The translations under genes were made by a program, and so were the position numbers. The notes under the pieces are model-generated. The model made no database searches. It was not told where the DNA came from and saw only the letters and a list, made by a program, of their open reading frames with translations. This document shows, one piece after another, positions 56,796 through 64,000 of a stretch of 64,000 bases of DNA. Source of the DNA: Eretmocerus hayati (lineage: Eukaryota > Arthropoda > Insecta > Hymenoptera > Aphelinidae). The first letter of the stretch is position 1. The number at the start of each line of letters is the position of its first letter. The stretch spans positions 75,568,748-75,632,747 of the forward strand of contig CM056742.1 in assembly GCA_029851415.1 (NCBI GenBank). Reading direction: 5' to 3'.

Positions 56796-59700
56796 GGTGA
56801 TGAATTCTCTGAGCATTATCAATGGTACATAACCGCTAGATCTGAGGTTCTGTAGCGTTTCGGGTCCACTGGAACATCCTACAACCGACAGTGACGTCAT
56901 AACTGTGCGGATAACTGCTCAAAGCTCGATTTCGCCCTGTATTGGGCCCCATAGCCGAGAGTGCTGACTGGTAATAAATTCTCTGGGCATCATCAATGGT
57001 TCTAACCACTCGATGTGAGGTTCTGTAGAGTTTCGGGTCCATTGGAACATCGTACAACCCACAATGGCGTCATAACTTCGCAGATAACTGCTCGAAGCTC
57101 GATTCCGCCCTAATTTGGGTCACATAGCCGAGGGTGCTGACTGGGAATGAATTTTCTGGGCATCCTCGATGGTACATAACTACTTGATCTGAGGTTCTGT
57201 AGAGTTTCGGGTTCATTGGAACATCCTACAACCCACAGTGGCGTCATAACTGCGGAGATAACTGCTAGAAGCTCGATTTTGCCCTGTTTTGGGCCCCATA
57301 GCCGAGGGTGCTGACTGGTAATAAGTCCTCTGGGCATCATCAACGGTACAGAACCACTTTATCCAAGGTTCTGTAGAGTTTCGGGTCCATTGGGACATCG
57401 TACAACCCACAGTGGCGTCATTACTGGGGAGATAACTGCTCAAAACTCGATTTCGCCCTGATTTGGGCCCCATAGCCGTGGGTGCTGACTGGTAATGAAT
57501 TCTCTGAGCATCATCGATGGTACATATCCACTCGATCTGAGGTTCTGTAGAGTTTCGGGTCCATTGGAACATCCTACAACCCACAGTGGCGTCATAACTG
57601 GGCAGATATCTGCTCGAAACTCGATTTCGCCCTGATTTGGGCCCCATAGCCGAGGGTGCTGACTGGTAATGAATTCTCTGAGCATGATCAATGGTACATA
57701 ACCACTCGATCTGAGGTTCTGTAGAGTTTCGGGTCCATTGGGACATCCTACAACCCACAGTGGTGTCATAACTGGGGAGATAACTGCTCAAAACTCGATT
57801 TCGCCCTGATTTGGGCCCCATAGCCGTGGGTGCTGATTGGTAATGAATTCTCTGAGCATTATCATTGGTACATAACCGGTCGATCTGAGGTTCTGTAGAG
57901 TTTCCGGTCCATTGGAACATCCTTAAGCCACAGTGGCGTCATAACTGCGCAGATGACTGATCAAAGCTCGATTTTGCCCTGTTTGAGGCCCGACAGCCGA
58001 GGACGCTGACTGGCAATAGATTCTCTGGGATTCAGAGATAGTACGTGACTACTTGATCCAGGGTTCTGTAGAGTTTCGGGTCCATTGGGACATCCTACAA
58101 CTCACAGTGGCGTCATTACTGGGCAGATAACTGCTCAAAACCCGATTTTGCCCACTTTTGGGCCCCATAGCCGAGGGTGCTGACTGGTAGTAAATTCTCT
58201 GGGCATCCTCAATGGTACATAACTACTTAATCTGAAGTTCTGTGGAGTTCCGGGCCCATTGGAACATCCTAAACCCACAGTGGCGTCAAAACTGCGCAGA
58301 TAACTGCTCGGAGCTCGATTTCGCACTGTTTGAGGCCCGAAAGCCGTGGGTGCTGACTGGTAATGAATTCTCTGAGCATCATCGATGGTACATATCCACT
58401 CGATCTGAGGTTCTGTAGAGTTTCGGGTCCATTGGAACATCCTCCAACCCACAGTGGCGTCACAACTGAGCAGATAACTGCTCAAAGCTCGATTTGGCCC
58501 TGTTTTGGGCCCCATAGCCGAGGGTGCTGACTGGTAATGAATCCTCTGGGCATCATCCATGGTACATAACCACTTGATCTGAGTCTCTGTCGAGTTTTGG
58601 GTCCATTGGATCATACTCCAACCCACGGTTCCGTCATTACTGAGCAGACAACTGTTCAAAGCTCGATTTTCCCCTGTTTCGGGCCTCATAGCCGAGGAAG
58701 CTGTTTGGGAATGAATTCTCTGGGCATCATCAATGATACATCACCACTCGATCTGAGGTTCTGTAGAGTTTCGGGTCCATTGGAACATCCTACAACCCAC
58801 AGTGGCGTCATAACTGCGCAGATAACTGCTCGAAGCTCGATTTCGCCCTGTTCGAGGCGCGATGGCCGAGGGTGCTGACTGGCAATACATTCTCTGGGCA
58901 TCAAAGATAGTACGTGACTACTTAATCTAGGGTTCTGTAGTGTTTCGGGTCCATTGGAACATCCTGAAACCCACAGTGGCGTCACAACTGAACAGATAAC
59001 TGCTTGAAGCTCGATTTGGCCCTGTTTTGGGCCCCATAGCCGAGGCTGCTGACTGGTAATGAATTCTCTGGGCATCCTCAATGGTACATCACTACTTGAT
59101 CTGAGGTTCTGTAGAGTTTCGGGTCTATTGGAACATCCTCACCCCACAGTGGCGTCATAACTGCGCAGATAACTGATCAAAGCTCGATTTCGCCCTGTTT
59201 GAGGCCCGATAGCCGAGGAAGCTGACTGGCGTTAAATTCTCTGGGAATCAGGGATAGTACGCGACTACTTAAACCAGGATTCTGTAGAGTTTCAGGTCCA
59301 TTGGGACACCCTACAACTCACAGTGGCGTCATAACTGGGCAGATAACTGCTCAAAACTCGATTTCGCCCTGATTTGGGCCCCATAGCCGTGGATGCTGAC
59401 TGGTGATGAATTCTCTGAGCATAATCAATGGTACATAACCGCTAGATCTGAGGTTCTGTAGCGTTTCGGGTCCATTGGAACATCCTACAACCGACAGTGG
59501 CGTCATAACTGTGCGGATAACTGCTCAAAGCTCAATTTCGCCCTGTTTTGGGCCCCATAGCCGAGAGTGCTGACTGGTAATAAATTCTCTGGGCATCATC
59601 AATGGTTCTAACCACTCGATCTGAGGTTCTGTAGAGTTTCGGGTCCATTGGAACATCGTACAACCCACAATGGCGTCATGACTTCGGAGATAACTGCTCG

Positions 59701-61247
59701 AAGCTCGATTCCGCCCTAATTTGGGTCACATAGCCGAGGGTGCTGACTGGTAATGAATTTTCTGGGCATCCTCGATGGTACATTACTACTTGATCTGAGG
59801 TTCTGTAGAGTTTCGGGTTCATTGGAACATCCTACAACCCACAGTGGCGTCATAACTGCGGAGATAACTGCTAGGAGCTCGATTTTGCCCTGTTTTGGGC
59901 TCCATAGCCGAGGGTGCTGACTCGTAATAAGTCCTCTGGGCATCATCAACGGTACAGAACCACTTTATCTAAGGTTCTGTAGAGTTTCGAGTCCATTGGG
60001 ACATCGTACAACCCACAGTGGCGTCATTACTGGGGAGATAACTGCTCAAAACTCGATTTCGCCCTGATTTGGGCCCCATAGACGTGGGTGCTGACTGGTA
60101 ATGAATTCTCTGAGCATCATCGATGGTACATATCCACTCGATCTGAGGTTCTGTAGAGTTTCGGGTCCATTGGAACATCCTACAACCCACAGTGGCGTCA
60201 TAACTGGGCAGATATCTGCTCGAAACTCGATTTCGCCCTGATTTGGGCCCCATAGCCGAGGGTGCTGACTGGTGATGAATTCTCTGAGCATGATCAATGG
60301 TACATAACCACTCGATCTGAGGTTCTGTAGAGTTTCGGGTCCATTGGGACATCCTACAACCCACAGTGGTGTCATAACTGGGGAGATAACTGCTCAAAAC
60401 TCGATTTCGCCCTGATTTGGGCCCAACATAGCCGTGGGTGCTGATTGCTAATGAATTCTCTGAGCATTATCATTGGTACATAACCGGTCGATCTGAGGTT
60501 CTGTAGAGTTTCGGGTCCATTGGAACATCCTTAAGCCACAGTGGCGTCATAACTGCGCAGATGACTGATCAAAGCTCGATTTCGCCCTGTTTGAGGCCCG
60601 ATAGCCGAGGACGCTGACTGGCAATAGATTCTCTGGGATCCAGAGATAGTACGTGACTACTTGATCCAGGGTTCTGTAGAGTTCCGGGTCCATTGGGACA
60701 TCCTACAACTCACAGTGGCGTCATTACTGGGCAGATAACTGCTCAAAACCCGATTCTGCCCACTTTTGGGCCCCATAGCCGAGGGTGCTGACTGGTAATA
60801 AATTCTGTGGGCATCGTCAATGGTACATAACTACTTAATCTGAAGTTCTGTGGAGTTCCGGGCCCATTGGAACATCCTAAACCCACAGTGGCGTCAAAAG
60901 TGCGCAGATAACTGCTCAGAGCTCGATTTCGCACTGTTTGAGGCCCGAGAGCCGAGGGTGCTGACTGGCAATGAATTCTCTGGGCATCAAAGATAGTACG
61001 TGACTATTTAGTCTAGGGTTCTGTAGAGTTTTGGGTCCATGGGAACATCCTACAACCCACAGTGGCGTCACAACTGAGCAGATAACTGCTCAAAGCTCGA
61101 TTTGGCCCTGTTTTGGGCCCCATAGCCGAGGGTGCTGACTGGTAATGAATCCTCTGGGCATCATCCATGGTACATAACCACTTGATCTGAGTCTCTGTCG
61201 AGTTTTGGGTCCATTGGATCATACTCCAACCCACGGTGGCGTCATTA
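56796..61247 (+). repeat. 2,606-bp higher-order repeat, about 1.7 copies
   Basis: The block from TGATGAATTCTCTGAGCAT at 56796 recurs at 59402, offset 2,606 bp (15 monomers less 4 bp), and continues to about 61247. Copies differ at scattered sites. One stretch near 58370-58440 differs in a cluster from its partner near 60976-61046, as expected if one monomer was replaced by another type. It joins directly to the 61252 block. Confidence 0.85.
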
Positions 61248-61251
61248 CTGA

Positions 61252-64000
61252 GCAGCTAACTGCTCAAAGCTCGATTTTGCCCTGTTTCGGGCCTCATAGC
61301 CGAGGGTGCTGACTGGTAATAAATTCTCTGGGCATCATCCATGGTACATAACCACTTGATCTGAGTCTCTGTCGAGTTTCGGGTCCATTGGATCATGCTC
61401 CAACCCACGGTGGCGTCATAACTGGGCAGATAACTGTTCAAAGCTCGATTTTCCCCTGTTTCGGTCCTCATAGCCGAGGAAGCTGACTGATAATAAATTC
61501 TCTGGGCATCATCAATGCAACATGACCACTCGATTTGAGATTCTGTAGAGTTTCGGGTCCATTGGAACATCCTACAACCCACAGTGGCGTCATAACTGCG
61601 CAGATAACTGCTCGAAGCTCGATTTCGCCCTGTTTGAGGCCCGATAGCCGAGGGTGCTGACTGACAATAAATTCTCTGGGCATCAGAGATAGTACGTGAC
61701 TACTTAATCTAGGGTTCTGTAGAGTTTCGGGTCCATTGGAACATCCTACAACCCACAGTGGCGTCACAACTGAGCAGATAACTGCTCAAAGCTCGATTTG
61801 GCCCTGTTTTGGGCCCCAAAGCCGAGGGTGCTGACTGGTAATGAATTCTCTGGGCATCCTCAATGGTACATAACCACTCGATCTAAGGTTCGGAAGAGTT
61901 TCAGGTCCATTGGAACATCCTACAACCCACAGTGGCGTCATAACTTCGCAGATAACTGCTCGAAGCTCGATTTTGCCCTGTTTTGGGCACCATAGCCGTG
62001 GGTGCTGACTGGTAATGAATTCTCTGGGCATCCTTAATGGTACATAACCACTCGATCTAAGGTTCGGAAGAGTTTCAGGTCCATTGGAACATCCTACAAC
62101 CCACAGTGGCGTCATAACTTCGCAGATAACTGCTCGAAGCTCGATTCCGCCCTGTTTGAGGCCCGATAGCCGAGGGTGCTGACTGACAATAAATTTTCTG
62201 GGCATCAGAGATAGTACGTGACTACTTAATCTAGGGTTCTGTAGAGTTTCGGGTCCATTGGAACATCCTACAACCCACAGTGGCGTCACAACTGAGCAGA
62301 TAACTGCTTAAAGCTCGATTTCGCCCCGTTTTGGGACACATAGCCGAGGGTGCTGACTGGTAAAAGATTCTCTGGGCATCATCAATGGTACATAACCTCT
62401 CGATCTAAGGTTCGGAAAAGTTTCAGGTCCATTGGAACATCCTACAGACCACAGTGGCGTCGTAACTGTGCGGATAACAGCTCAAAGCTCGATTTTGCCC
62501 TGTTTTGGGCAGCATAGCCGTGGGTGCTGACTGGTAATGAATTCTCTGGGCATCCTTAATGGTACATAACCACTCGATCTGAGGTTCGGAAGAGTTTCAG
62601 GTCCATTGGAACATCCTACAACCCACAGTGGCGTCATAACTTCGCAGATAACTGCTCGAAGCTCGATTCCGCCCTAATTTGGGTCACATAGCCGAGGGTG
62701 CTGACTGGTAATAAATTTTCTGGGCATCCTCGATGGTACATAACTACTTGATCTGAGGTTCTGTAGTGTTTCGGGTTCATTGGAACATCCTACAACCCAC
62801 AGTGGCGTCATAACTGCGGAGATAACTGCTCGAAGCTCGATTTTGCCCTGTTTTGGGCCCCATAGCCGAGGGTGCTGACTGGTAATAAGTCCTCTGGGCA
62901 TCATCAGCGGTACATAACTACTAGATCTGAGGTTCTGTAGAGTTTCGGGTCCATTGTGAAATCCTACAACCCACAGCGGCGTCATAACTGCGCAGATCAC
63001 TGCTCAAAGCTCGATTTTTCCCCATTTTGGGCCCCATAGCCGAGGGTGCTGACTGGTAATGGATTCTCTGGGCATCCTCGATGGTACATAACTACTTGAT
63101 CTGAGGTTCTGTAGAGTTTCGGGTTCATTGGAACATCCTACAACCCTCAGTGGCGTCACAACTGAGCAGATAACTGCTCAAAGCTCGATTCTGCCCCATT
63201 TTGGGCCCCATAGCCGAGGGTGCTGACTGGTAATGAATTCTCTAGGCATCATCCATGGTACATAACCACTTGATCTAAGTCTCTGTCGAGTTTCGGGTCC
63301 ATTGGATCATCGTCCAACCCACTGTGGCGTCATAACTGGGCAGATAACTGTTCAAAGCTCGATTCTCCCCGGTTTCGGGCCTCATAGCCGAGGAAGCTGA
63401 CTGGTAATGAACTCTCTGGGCATCATCAATGGTACATGATCACTTGATCTAAGATTCTGTAGAGTTTCGGGTCCATTGGAACATCCTACGACCCACAGTG
63501 GCGTCATAACTGCGCAGATAACTGCTCGAAGCTCGATTTCGCCCTGTTTGAGGCTCGATAGCCGAGGGTGCTGACTGACAATAAATTCTCTGGGCATCAG
63601 AGATAGTACGTGACTACTTAATCTAGGGTTCTGTAGAGTTTCGGGTCCATTGGAACATCCTAAAACCCACAGTGATGTCACAACTGAGCAGATAACTGCT
63701 CAAAGCTCGATTTGGCCCTGTTTTGGGCCCCGAAGACGAGGAAGCTGACTGCTAATGAATTCTCTGGGCATTGGCCATGTCACAAAACGATTTGATCTGA
63801 GTCTCTGTCGAGTTTGGGTCCATTGGATAATCCTCCAACCCACGGTGGCGTCATAACTGGGCAGATTACTGTTCAAAGCTCGATTTTCCCCTGTTTCGGG
63901 CCCCATAGCCGAGGAAGCTGACTGGTAATGAATCCTCTGGTCATCATCAATGATACATAACCACTCGTTCTGAGGTTCTGTAGAGTTTTGGGTCCATTGG
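61252..64000 (+). repeat. second copy of the 44419-47167 satellite block
   Basis: This is the copy at +16,833 bp and it runs off the window. It follows the 2,606-bp repeat directly, and the join lies inside a monomer at GAGCAGCTAAC. Confidence 0.9.

Larger units (their letters stand above)
44105..64000 (+). repeat. 174-bp satellite, main array (about 114 monomers)
   Basis: Head-to-tail monomers continue to the window end and beyond. The step is 174 bp, measured on GGTCCATTGG at 44721, 44895, 45069, 45243 and 45417. Each monomer has TTCTCTGGGCATC, GTTTCGGGTCCATTGG, CAACCCACAGTGGCGTCATAAC, a direct repeat ATAACTG-GCAGATAACTG, AAGCTCGATTT and CATAGCCGAGG-TGCTGACTGG. Many units have an EcoRI site at GAATTCTCTG. 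Unit length is close to a nucleosome repeat. No CENP-B box was found. Frames open through several monomers (longest 235 codons, - strand 57213-57920) exist because 174 is divisible by three. Confidence 0.97.

Noticed and set aside
57213..57920. 235-codon - strand open frame (and many similar ones) in the satellite as genes
   Set aside because: They arise because the monomer is 174 bp and repeat over monomers in two frames; none has a domain, and neighbours differ by stops and shifts.
44105..64000. CRISPR array
   Set aside because: There are no short constant repeats with unique spacers; the whole 174-bp unit is repeated, and the genome is eukaryotic.
44105..64000. CENP-B box in the satellite
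   Set aside because: No TTCG-x4-A-x2-CGGG pattern was found in the monomers inspected; GTTTCGGGTCC only partly resembles it.
42774..64000. Ribosomal or 5S RNA gene array
   Set aside because: The unit shows no rRNA-like sequence or pol III 5S internal control region that I recognise.

Overview
This window comes from a metazoan nuclear genome, most likely an insect. Evidence is a BEL/Pao integrase remnant (a metazoan-only family), an insect-style Copia element primed by internal tRNA-iMet sequence, an APE-type LINE, many TIR/foldback DNA elements and a large satellite. Hymenoptera is a guess from the style of the LINE and is not proven. I found no convincing intact host gene. The window looks like heterochromatin or pericentromere-like DNA built from nested mobile elements and tandem repeats.

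Layout. 1-2.2 kb: mostly anonymous sequence, with a relic of a foldback family at 2.02-2.17 kb. 2.2-6.6 kb: a decayed two-ORF LINE on the + strand (ORF1, endonuclease, reverse transcriptase with YADD, C-terminal Cys/His region) carrying several stops and frameshifts. 6.67-7.07 kb: a TTAA-flanked MITE. 7.25-8.80 kb: a nest of foldback elements. 8.8-9.2 kb: a possible tRNA-derived SINE. 9.24-13.35 kb: two related, almost fully palindromic elements of about 2.05 kb, one nested inside the other. Both are flanked by AAA and TTT with no target-site duplication, as described for Spy transposons. 14.9-17.1 kb: another large palindrome, with a 624-bp TIR element inserted in one arm. 19-23.3 kb: 24-bp minisatellites and an old reiterated low-copy sequence. 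24.7-26.7 kb: LINE-tail-like and BEL/Pao remnants. 27.78-33.46 kb: a nearly complete Copia element on the - strand with 595/596-bp LTRs, TSD GGTTC, PBS and PPT, broken by few visible lesions. 33.8-41.4 kb: a run of foldback and TA-flanked elements, two of which abut on a single shared TA. 42.0-42.6 kb: a short tandem repeat of about 150 bp.

42.77-64.0 kb, a third of the window, is a 174-bp satellite. It starts with monomers in inverted orientation, passes through about 500 bp of strongly diverged sequence, then runs about 19.9 kb (roughly 114 monomers) in the other orientation to the window edge. The main array has layered higher-order structure: a 2,076-bp unit present three times almost identically, a 2,606-bp unit present about 1.7 times, a 9-monomer offset of 1,566 bp, and a block of at least 2,749 bp repeated 16,833 bp away with no differences noticed. 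The monomer is 58 codons long, so open frames run through successive monomers; I treat these as by-products, not genes.

No host pathway or operon-like logic can be read here. The interest lies in the transposon structures: the Spy-like nested pair with its own internal empty-site control, the abutting TA elements, the nested palindromes, and the recent, layered amplification of the satellite.
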